In this document: in pieces, positions 57,620-64,000 of the stretch
Numbering within the stretch: position 1 is the first letter of the stretch
Layout of the letters: each line of letters begins with the position of its first letter
Origin: GCA-016700035 sp964454845
Lineage (GTDB): Bacteria > Patescibacteriota > Saccharimonadia > CAILAD01 > GCA-016700035
Length of the DNA stretch: 64,000 nucleotides
NCBI GenBank assembly: GCA_964454845.1
Contig: CAYVVS010000001.1
Span: 62,001 to 126,000, forward strand
Direction: 5' to 3'
Notes under the pieces: model-generated
Databases searched by the model: none
What the model was told of the DNA's origin: nothing
The model's input: the letters and a program-made list of their open reading frames with translations, nothing else
Position numbers and translations under genes: made by a program

Positions 57620-58455
57620 TATTTTAGGATGTCGTTTTTCTCGGTTATCATCTTGATTGAGAATTGTGCGGGCTCTATACGGAATTTTTCCGGTAGATCT
57701 TTTGAAAAAGCATCACTCTTGAAGTGGTGGGGAGTGTGAATGTCGATCCTTGAAGCCTGTATGTGAAATACATCTTCTGTGGCTTTTTGAACAGTTCTTG
57801 TTTTCAATTTTTTCTCCAAGAGGTTTGTGTCTTTACCCTGTAGTTTAGAAGCGTGAACAGTGTGTCTTTTTTCGGCTGTAATTGTAATAACATGCTGTTC
57901 TCGACTGGTAATATCTTCATGGACACTGATCGTTACGAGTTCGACTGGAGCATCTATGCGAAGTTCGCTGCCATTTGGAGTGTAAACCAGAAAACGGCTC
58001 GGGGCTTCGCTGGGGGCATCATTTTTTATACGTAGTGTATGGGTAAACCAAATTGCTTCAGCGCAGACGAAGGCTTTTTGCTCGGTTATCTTTCGGGCAG
58101 CAATGGCCTGTATAGATCGCTTGAGGCCACGTTCCATGTATGGGGCGATACGCCAAGTGAGGGTGAGTTTTTCTGGGGGCGATATATGAGCAAAGATCGG
58201 CGTCCCGTTTGGGCGGGCGTGCGATAAGCGGCAGGATTCAGAAATAATCGTGTCGAGCCAGGCAAATCCTCCTAGAGCAATGATGGTATCGGGGCTTTTT
58301 GCGATGGCCTGCTCCAGCTTTTGAGAGAGTTCTTTCTTGTTAGATAGTTGGATGATATCGACTTCAAGACGTGCCTCTAGGGCGAGTTTTTGTAAGAGTT
58401 GCACTAATTTTTGTGTGTCAAATGGTAGTCCTGGCTCTATGAACAGACTATTCAT
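57616..58455 (-). CDS. Hypothetical protein, possibly lipid-kinase-fold related
   Basis: A 279-residue soluble protein starting MNSLFIEPGLPF. This ATG has AAGGAG about 8 nt upstream, and a longer frame lies inside the bactofilin gene. The segment DTIIALGGFAWLDTIISE sits where diacylglycerol-kinase-like proteins carry GGDGT, and VELVTISVHEDI and similar beta strands fill the C-terminal half. The catalytic GGDGT is not preserved, so this is at most a degenerate relative. It overlaps the bactofilin stop by 8 nt. Confidence 0.55.
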   Translation of the reverse strand: MNSLFIEPGLPFDTQKLVQLLQKLALEARLEVDIIQLSNKKELSQKLEQAIAKSPDTIIALGGFAWLDTIISESCRLSHARPNGTPIFAHISPPEKLTLTWRIAPYMERGLKRSIQAIAARKITEQKAFVCAEAIWFTHTLRIKNDAPSEAPSRFLVYTPNGSELRIDAPVELVTISVHEDITSREQHVITITAEKRHTVHASKLQGKDTNLLEKKLKTRTVQKATEDVFHIQASRIDIHTPHHFKSDAFSKDLPEKFRIEPAQFSIKMITEKNDILKY

Positions 58456-58822
58456 GAAGAGACTCCTTCTTGCTATTTGGTTGCTTGATGCGGGCATCGA
58501 TTTGCGACCCAGCATCTATGCTAATTCGCGGCGTAAGTAATATACCGCGTATTTTTGCAGACTTTTTTACAACAATAGAGTCTCTCCCGCTCACTTCTCC
58601 ATCTACCACTCCCAAAAGTGTGACATTACGTGCTTCGATTGAGCCATTGAGACTACCGTTTTCGCTTATCTCACAAAAGCCGTTTGTGGTTATTTCGCCG
58701 GTGTATTCACCGTCTATAACGATATCTTCTTGTTCCTGAATTTTACCTTCTATTTTGGCGAGCGCAGAGAAATAGAAACCAGCAGTTTGCCGATAGTCAA
58801 ACGGCGATCTTTTAGCTGGCAT
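58448..58822 (-). CDS. Bactofilin (polymer-forming cytoskeletal protein)
   Basis: The 124-residue protein has a central repetitive beta-helix core (GKIQEQEDIVIDGEYTGEI; GSLNGSIEARNVTLLGVVDGEVSGRDSIVVKKSAKIRGILLTPRISIDAGSQI), typical of bactofilins (PF04519), with short polar tails. Bactofilins form non-polar filaments that position envelope enzymes. The start is ATG at 58822, overlapping the DUF4446 gene's end by 11 nt. Confidence 0.88.
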   Translation of the reverse strand: MPAKRSPFDYRQTAGFYFSALAKIEGKIQEQEDIVIDGEYTGEITTNGFCEISENGSLNGSIEARNVTLLGVVDGEVSGRDSIVVKKSAKIRGILLTPRISIDAGSQIDARIKQPNSKKESLHE

Positions 58823-59306
58823 GTGGTTCGCGTGGATTTTGCTTATTGGCCTTAGTGAGGGCAGCAGCCTCTTCTTCTGATAGGTTATGAGAGCTGTGGC
58901 CATGTTGAATTTGTTTGGCATACACCCGAGTACCGGTTCGGGCGTGGATGCTTGAGAGGACATAGCCATTTCCTCGTGTATCAATAATTGCTAGACAAAA
59001 GCTTTGGTCGCCTCCGGTGTCGTTAAATGGATTAAAACGTACGAAGCCTAGGCGGGTGCCAGCTTTTTCGGCGAGAACAGTAGTTTCTTTGAGGGAGTGC
59101 TGGAGGTGCTCAATATCTTTGGTTTGCTGTTGAATTTGGCCAGCGTATTGATTGAGTGCACGCATCACAGGTTGGGGTTGGGTATTGTTGAAGAAAATGC
59201 CAAATTCTTTCTCAATTTTGAGTAATTTATAGACGAGCCAGCCACAGATGCTAGCTAGCGCCACCACACATACGATCAAAAATATATCCAACTCGTTCCC
59301 CTTCAA
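58812..59306 (-). CDS. DUF4446 family protein
   Basis: The 164-residue protein has one N-terminal membrane helix (LDIFLIVCVVALASICGWLVYKLL), a coiled-coil linker (QIQQQTKDIEHLQHSLKETT), and the family core GFVRFNPFNDTGGDQSFCLAIIDTRGNGYVLSSIHAR. DUF4446 occurs in Firmicutes, often near chromosome partition genes, with unknown function. The start is TTG at 59306, about 11 nt after a TATAAT; no ATG is in frame. It is followed by bactofilin, so an envelope-scaffold unit is plausible. Confidence 0.85.
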   Translation of the reverse strand: MKGNELDIFLIVCVVALASICGWLVYKLLKIEKEFGIFFNNTQPQPVMRALNQYAGQIQQQTKDIEHLQHSLKETTVLAEKAGTRLGFVRFNPFNDTGGDQSFCLAIIDTRGNGYVLSSIHARTGTRVYAKQIQHGHSSHNLSEEEAAALTKANKQNPREPHAS

Positions 59307-59367
59307 ACTTTATGCTCATTATAGTCCTTCAGGTAAAAGCTTGGCAAGATAAGGAGGAGACCGTAGA

Positions 59368-59727
59368 ATGAAAGAAATAGTGCAGAAGGAGGCTTGCGTG
59401 GCACGCAAAAAACAACATCTACGATATCAGGCTAAAAAAGGCCGAGCACAAACTGCGGCGTCGACAGACGAAGTCTCAGCGCGAGTGGCTACGCCTCAAA
59501 GTATTGCTGACAAGAAACTTAATAGCGACAAGAAGAATACTACAAAAGTAGATAAGCAAGACTTTACTAAGTTGCCGGAGAGTGAAACTCAGTTTGTTCG
59601 CAAAGAGATAGTTTATATTGCTCTCATCGCACTGATATTGCTTGTTTTTTACTTAGTAATTTTTGTTACATTCCGCTTTACTGGTGTTGATGAGTGGCTT
59701 AGCGGGCTCATCCAGCTAAAAAACTAG
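59368..59727 (+). CDS. Small single-helix membrane protein
   Basis: The 119-residue protein has a long basic, Lys/Gln-rich cytoplasmic part (about 80 residues), one helix near the C-terminus (IVYIALIALILLVFYLVIFVTFRF) and a short tail. Not recognised. It has a strong Shine-Dalgarno (AAGGAGGAGA). Its end overlaps the converging YifB gene by 20 nt. Confidence 0.7.
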   Translation: MKEIVQKEACVARKKQHLRYQAKKGRAQTAASTDEVSARVATPQSIADKKLNSDKKNTTKVDKQDFTKLPESETQFVRKEIVYIALIALILLVFYLVIFVTFRFTGVDEWLSGLIQLKN

Positions 59728-61255
59728 CTATCTGAGACGAGCTTTTTCGAGCGAGCCCACTCCTAAACTGGAGAGCCTCAGAGAGATGCGCCGCTTCAAT
59801 GTTTGGTGATTTTTCTAAATCGGCAATGGTTCTGCCGATTTTTAAGGCACGAGCCGCACCTCTTTGAGATACATGTTGCCCGAGCAGAGCATTCTCAAGA
59901 AGTTTTTGTGCATCGCTTGTTGCATCGCAAAAAGTAGTGAGCTTTTGAGTGGGGATTTCACTATTCGTAGTTATTCCATGCGCTTTAAAACGACTTGCTT
60001 GCATGCTTCTAGCGACTCCTACGCGCTCAAGAATGGCTTTAGATGGTAGGGTTTCAGATGTGCTCTCGAATGGACTCGTAATTGAAGGTTCGGAAATGAA
60101 GCAGTGCATGTCAAAGCGATCCAGAAGCGGTCCGGAAATTCTTGCTTGGTAACGATTTATAGTTGCGGCACTACATGTGCAGGCTTGTTTTATAGACCCG
60201 GCGTAACCACATGGGCAAGGGTTCATTGCGGCTATGAGTATGAATTTAGCTGGATAGGTAAGTGCTGTCTGTGCGCGTGAAATATGTACTTCGCCATCCT
60301 CAATTGGCTGACGCAGCGCCTCGAGTACCGATCGACGGAATTCTGGTAGCTCATCCAGGAATAGTACTCCGCGGTGCGCCAATGTTACTTCTCCGGGCTT
60401 TGGAATTTGTCCGCCACCAACGAGCGCAACATCGCTAGCGGTGTGATGGGGTGACCGGATGGGTCTTGATTGGAGATGTTGGGCTCCTGGATTATGGATA
60501 CTGTGTAGGTAGGCTACTTCTGCAAGCTCGTCTGTATTTAGTTCTGGAAGAATTGTGGGAAAAGCGTGAGCTAAGAGAGTTTTGCCACTGCCAGGCGGTC
60601 CAATAAGTAGCACATTGTGGCCACCAGCAGCCGCAATTTCGAGTGCTCGCTTCGGTATCTCCAGTCCTTTGATAGACGAAAAATCAACTGATGATGTTTT
60701 TTTATCAACATTTTTCTTTGGTTCGGGATGATTTGGACGTGGGTCTTCATCGATAAGCCAGCGATAGAGTTCACGGAGATTTTTAATACGTACGACAGCA
60801 ACTTGTGCCTTAATTGAATCTGGAATGGCCGGTGCATCGCAGGCTATAACGAGGGTTTTGCAAGCTATTTGCTGAGCTGAGATAACACTGGCCGTACTGT
60901 CTCGAGCTGGTCTTAGGGATCCATCCAGTGAGAGTTCAGCCGAAAACAGAATATCTTCAGGCTGTGGTGGTATCTGCTTTGATGCGACCAGGATGCCGAC
61001 TGCCATTGCGAGCTCAAAGCCAGTACCATGCTTGGCGGTGTCGGCGGGCGCAAGATTAAGAACGATTTTGCGCATTGGAAATTCTAAGCCGCTATTGCGT
61101 ATGGCACTTCGCAATCTCTCGCGTGATTCCTCGACACTTTTTGTGGGTAATCCGACAAGTGATATCCCAGGCAAGCCGGCAAAAATATCGGTTTCAATAG
61201 TGATGCGGTGGGGCTGTGCGCCGTAGTGGGTAATGGCATGGGTACGAGCAAGCAT
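59708..61255 (-). CDS. comM: YifB/ComM family Mg-chelatase-like AAA+ ATPase
   Basis: The 515-residue protein has an N-terminal ChlI-like domain (RITIETDIFAGLPGISLVGLPTKSVEESRERLRSAI) and an AAA+ core. The core has Walker A LIGPPGSGKTLLA, Walker B VLFLDELPEFRRSVLEALRQP, and MNPCPCGYAGSIKQACTC, whose four Cys may bind zinc. A C-terminal Mg-chelatase helical domain follows. ComM is a hexameric helicase that promotes branch migration during natural transformation. With pilin-like genes nearby this hints at competence. Confidence 0.94.
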   Translation of the reverse strand: MLARTHAITHYGAQPHRITIETDIFAGLPGISLVGLPTKSVEESRERLRSAIRNSGLEFPMRKIVLNLAPADTAKHGTGFELAMAVGILVASKQIPPQPEDILFSAELSLDGSLRPARDSTASVISAQQIACKTLVIACDAPAIPDSIKAQVAVVRIKNLRELYRWLIDEDPRPNHPEPKKNVDKKTSSVDFSSIKGLEIPKRALEIAAAGGHNVLLIGPPGSGKTLLAHAFPTILPELNTDELAEVAYLHSIHNPGAQHLQSRPIRSPHHTASDVALVGGGQIPKPGEVTLAHRGVLFLDELPEFRRSVLEALRQPIEDGEVHISRAQTALTYPAKFILIAAMNPCPCGYAGSIKQACTCSAATINRYQARISGPLLDRFDMHCFISEPSITSPFESTSETLPSKAILERVGVARSMQASRFKAHGITTNSEIPTQKLTTFCDATSDAQKLLENALLGQHVSQRGAARALKIGRTIADLEKSPNIEAAHLSEALQFRSGLARKSSSQIASFLAG

Positions 61256-61319
61256 GGTAGTGTTCCTGGTTAATTACGAACACTATACCGAACAAAAAAT
61301 TACACCACAAGCTTGAGGG

Positions 61320-62381
61320 TTATATGCTCGAGCGGTACCACTCGGCAGCCGCCTCTGGCGGGATAGTGTTGATGATAATTCCAGTTGAAACTTCCAGGCC
61401 ACCCCACGGCGAGACAACATTACGCCCCTTAAATTTAAAAGCTAGGCGTTGGTGGCTCACAAGCCCCTCTTCGATTGAGAGGTTAAAGTTAATGCTGTTG
61501 CCGTTAAGTTTTTCGGTAATCTGCTTTACGAGAGGCGCTAAAGAAGCTATTTCGTGGCCTTCAAGATCGCTCATATGGACCTTGCTGAGTTTGGGGAGAA
61601 TCCAGGCTTCCATCTGCCATTGGGGTGCGTAGGGGGCAAATGAGATCCAGTCCTGATTTTCGGCGATTATACGCAGGTTTTCGCGTTTTTCAAAGTGGAT
61701 AATATCGTCATACGGGTCGCGGGCATTTTCGAGAACAAATTGCTGTATTGTGTGGGCCTCAGCGCGTAAACGTGGAGGTTCAAAGGGGAGCGCAAAAATT
61801 TGTGAATGAGCATGGGCTAGCGAAGCGCCGGCTTCAAAGCCATCATTACGAAAGATGCTCACGTAGCGGATGTGCGGCATGTCGTGCAGGGCTTGCGATC
61901 GAGCTTGATAGGTGAGAAGTACTTTTTCAATCTGCTCCACTGGCAGCTCTCCAAATGCGGTGTTGCGTAGTGGTGTATCAATCACGATTTCCTGGGCGCC
62001 ATACGCGTCTGGATTATCAACTGTTAGGGCTGGGAATTTGTTTGCCACCACTTTAACTGCCCAGCCGTCAGTTTTATCGTTTGGTAGAGTGTAGATTTCT
62101 TCTTGCAGATCGAGGCGAGGTGAGCTTGATGTTTCAACGAGCGGGTGATCACTCGCGGCTGCATCGTACGGTCGACCAGCACGTTTAGGTGCAATAAGCA
62201 CGTAATAATCGTGAATGTAATCACGGCGCACTTCAGTTTTCATGCCTTCGGTATTGAGATTAAGTCGATTATGATGAGTGTCATCTGGCTTTTGAGGAAC
62301 AGAAGACAAAGGGGCACCAGTTTCCTGATGTCCCCCTGAATGTTCTGTATTACTAAATGGTTGCGGTATGAATCCATCCAT
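61320..62381 (-). CDS. galT: Galactose-1-phosphate uridylyltransferase
   Basis: The 353-residue protein is GalT-like: FPALTVDNPDAYGAQEIVIDTP, EQIEKVLLTYQAR and the active site ASLAHAHSQIFALP (HxHxQ). It also has the second-half motif IEEGLVSHQRLAFKFKGR. It interconverts UDP-glucose/Gal-1-P and Glc-1-P/UDP-galactose. The first 46 residues are a polar extension before MKTEVRRDYIHDYYVLIAPKR; the ATG at 62381 is chosen because a TATCAT -10 ends 7 nt before it (leaderless). It could supply UDP-sugars for the glycan genes around it. Confidence 0.92.
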   Translation of the reverse strand: MDGFIPQPFSNTEHSGGHQETGAPLSSVPQKPDDTHHNRLNLNTEGMKTEVRRDYIHDYYVLIAPKRAGRPYDAAASDHPLVETSSSPRLDLQEEIYTLPNDKTDGWAVKVVANKFPALTVDNPDAYGAQEIVIDTPLRNTAFGELPVEQIEKVLLTYQARSQALHDMPHIRYVSIFRNDGFEAGASLAHAHSQIFALPFEPPRLRAEAHTIQQFVLENARDPYDDIIHFEKRENLRIIAENQDWISFAPYAPQWQMEAWILPKLSKVHMSDLEGHEIASLAPLVKQITEKLNGNSINFNLSIEEGLVSHQRLAFKFKGRNVVSPWGGLEVSTGIIINTIPPEAAAEWYRSSI

Positions 62382-62388
62382 TGCTCTT

Positions 62389-62394
62389 ATGATA
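62389..62394 (-). promoter_or_regulatory. Leaderless-type -10 of galT
   Basis: TATCAT on the minus strand ends 7 nt before the ATG at 62381. Confidence 0.45.
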
Positions 62395-62420
62395 CCCGAA
62401 CCAGAGAAAAAACGTAAGAG

Positions 62421-63566
62421 CTATGATATTCTGCGGTCGAGACGGTGGGCAAGGAATTCAATAATTGAACGGGCAGCTCCCGGGTTACTGAGAGCTGTAA
62501 GCCGGTCTATATAACTATCATAGTCCTTGTATATCTCATTGAGGGCCGTTACGATTTCACTGCTTTTGCGGGCAATATGTCCTAATCTATAGCGCTCAAC
62601 GAGTTCAGCATTACCTTCTTCTTGTCCTGGAATAATTTTGTTTATCACTAGTGGTTTTTTTGCGGCAATACACTCCATAACTGTGGATCCGCCAGCTTTT
62701 GTAATGACGATGTCGCTAGCTTTTATTAATTCCGGCATGTTTTGGGTCCAGCCGATGAGGCAACTGTGGGGGGCTGACCACATGGCGTCGTTTTGAATTT
62801 GCTTGTGCAGTTCTTTGTCTCGACCGGTAATAACAAGCAGGCTGTGGTTAGGATAGTTTGCAAGAATTGCCGAGCTGACACGTCGCACATACGAGGCACG
62901 CAGAGCCGAAGCACTGAATAAAATAATGTTTCGTTTTTTTGGCACACCCATATCCGTAAGAATGGTTTTTGCGTCTGAATTATTGGTCAAAAAACTTTCG
63001 TGTACTGGGTAGCCAAGGGCATGAATTTTGTCGTTTTGTACCCCTAAAGTATGTAGGCTAGATGCAGTTGGCTCATTGGAGACAATGTAGAAATCACTGT
63101 CCGGGATAACCCAAGATGAATGTACGGAAATTGAGTCGGTGATAAGTGTTGCAAATTCAACATCCGGGAAATTCTTCTTAGATATCTGCAAGGCAAGGTA
63201 TTGCCAAATCGGATAGTTTGAAATAATCAGGTCTGGGTGTTGGGAGGCTAGAATTTTCTTCAGATGACCTTGTCTCAAGGGGTAGCTTAAGAGATTGGCA
63301 AGACGTATAGGGGTATGCGTGATGTCGGTCGAGACGTACATCCATTTGTATAGGGCGGGTAGATGTTTTGTGTTGATCTCATACATTTTCTTTGAAGTTT
63401 TATTGAAAAGTTTGCCGATTTCTTCCGAGAAATCGATAATTTTTACATCAATATTATATTCAGGATGGTTTTGCGCAGCACTTTCTAGAGCTCGAGCGGT
63501 TGCCATATGCCCTTGCCCAAAAGATGAGGACAAGATAAGTATTGTTTTTTTTACACTATTAGCCAT
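62421..63566 (-). CDS. MGDG-synthase-like glycosyltransferase (GT28)
   Basis: The 381-residue protein has the N-terminal MGDG_synth domain (ILSSSFGQGHMATARALESAAQ; LLSYPLRQGHLKKILASQHPDLIISNYPI) and a C-terminal GT28 domain (RNIILFSASALRASYVRRVSS; ASDIVITKAGGSTVMECIAAKKPLVINKIIPGQEEGNAELV). The family adds galactose or glucose to diacylglycerol (UgtP/MGDG synthases) or acts like MurG. It overlaps the upstream GT4 gene by 8 nt, so a membrane-glycolipid pathway is likely. Confidence 0.92.
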   Translation of the reverse strand: MANSVKKTILILSSSFGQGHMATARALESAAQNHPEYNIDVKIIDFSEEIGKLFNKTSKKMYEINTKHLPALYKWMYVSTDITHTPIRLANLLSYPLRQGHLKKILASQHPDLIISNYPIWQYLALQISKKNFPDVEFATLITDSISVHSSWVIPDSDFYIVSNEPTASSLHTLGVQNDKIHALGYPVHESFLTNNSDAKTILTDMGVPKKRNIILFSASALRASYVRRVSSAILANYPNHSLLVITGRDKELHKQIQNDAMWSAPHSCLIGWTQNMPELIKASDIVITKAGGSTVMECIAAKKPLVINKIIPGQEEGNAELVERYRLGHIARKSSEIVTALNEIYKDYDSYIDRLTALSNPGAARSIIEFLAHRLDRRIS

Positions 63567-64000
63567 GCTTCTTGAGCGTTCTCATGTAAATTTCTTCAAG
63601 CTTTGCTGCCTGTCTGTTAATGGTAAATTCAGAGGCCTTACTGTGTGCAGCATCTCCCATTCGCTTGCGTAAGCTTGGGTCATGAGCCAGTTTTAGTAGG
63701 GCTTCGCTAAATGCTTCGGGTTTTGGAGGGGCAAGTATACCGGAGACATTATTTTCGGCAACCAAGGAAATGTCGGGGTCGGAGTATACGAGGGGGACAC
63801 GCATGTAGGCGGCTTCATTGAGAACGAGTGCTTGAGTGTCGGTCATAGATGGAAATGCAAAAATATCGGCGTAATTATAGCGCTCTAGTGCCTCTTTTCT
63901 TGGAAGGCCTCCAGTGGTGACGACGGCTCGACTAATGCCAAGTTCGCGAACTCGAGAGCGCATATGTGGGAGATATGGGCCTGGGCCCACAACACATAGC
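63559..64000 (-). CDS. Glycosyltransferase family 4 (5' end outside the window)
   Basis: About 147 codons of the C-terminal half are visible and the frame is open to the right edge. VVGPGPYLPHMRSRVRELGI, the donor-site region YNYADIFAFPSMTDTQALVLNEAAYMRVPLV and LAPPKPEAFSEALLKLAHDP are typical of GT4 enzymes. It probably adds the next sugar after the MGDG-synthase-like enzyme (diglycosyl-diacylglycerol synthesis). Coupled to the downstream GT28 gene by an 8-nt overlap. Confidence 0.9.
   Translation of the reverse strand, partial: LCVVGPGPYLPHMRSRVRELGISRAVVTTGGLPRKEALERYNYADIFAFPSMTDTQALVLNEAAYMRVPLVYSDPDISLVAENNVSGILAPPKPEAFSEALLKLAHDPSLRKRMGDAAHSKASEFTINRQAAKLEEIYMRTLKKHG

Overview
The window looks like a chromosomal segment of a Candidate Phyla Radiation (Patescibacteria) bacterium, most likely a Candidatus Saccharibacteria (TM7)-type genome. 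This rests on the gene set: a DUF4012 protein, a DUF4446 protein, bactofilin, a MurT/GatD pair, pilin-like genes, very large exported repeat proteins, M16, M50 and YifB proteins, and almost no biosynthetic genes. Genes are tightly packed with many 1-4 nt stop/start overlaps. TGA is used as a stop, so the code is standard, and all six tRNAs encode CCA. The phylum call is inference; no 16S rRNA gene is present.

Layout. 0-13.5 kb: the 3' part of a PilX-like pilin gene, a Xer recombinase, an O-antigen-ligase-like protein, DedA, an M16 peptidase, a long-form nucleoside diphosphate kinase, a deoxyribosyltransferase-like protein, a hydrolase, tRNA-Arg, a PH-domain protein, a parvulin foldase with two membrane/pilin-like proteins, an HD hydrolase and a TrmB-type regulator. 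13.5-16.3 kb: an array of small, G+C-rich, mostly unrecognised genes read leftward. Most have their own near-consensus promoter, hairpin-bearing leader and terminator, and terminator and next promoter are fused. 16.3-25.8 kb: a probable integrative element. It carries an eight-gene leftward operon (HTH protein, DUF4238, CDF metal exporter, a second UppP, a His-rich membrane protein, a small CxxxCH membrane protein, a DsbA-like protein) and a rightward block with a gene II/X-type replication initiator and a large serine integrase whose 3' end runs into tRNA-Asp.

26-31 kb: tRNA-Gly, a broken and an intact tRNA-Thr, envelope glycan genes (GT2, WecA-like), L25 and NrdR. 31-41 kb: a giant exported LamG/propeller/FN3 protein, an ABC exporter, Y-family polymerase and tRNA-Val. 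41-52.5 kb: thrS behind a T-box-like leader, miaA, murT-gatD, an AI-2E-type permease, L28, an M50 protease, an unidentified structured RNA, a PaaX/Cas2-like regulator, tRNA-Pro, HIT, UppP, RNase H and RNase P RNA. 52.5-64 kb: envelope glycosyltransferases, DUF4012, infC-rpmI-rplT (infC apparently starting with AUU), bactofilin, YifB, GalT, an MGDG-synthase-like glycosyltransferase and the end of a GT4 gene.

Together the genes describe a small-genome, envelope-centred lifestyle: peptidoglycan (UppP, MurT/GatD), surface glycans, pilus-like appendages and large surface proteins. A recurrent regulatory theme is a -10 hexamer only 6-8 nt before the start codon, which implies leaderless mRNAs for many genes. 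The mobile element and the cassette array instead use leaders with Shine-Dalgarno sites.
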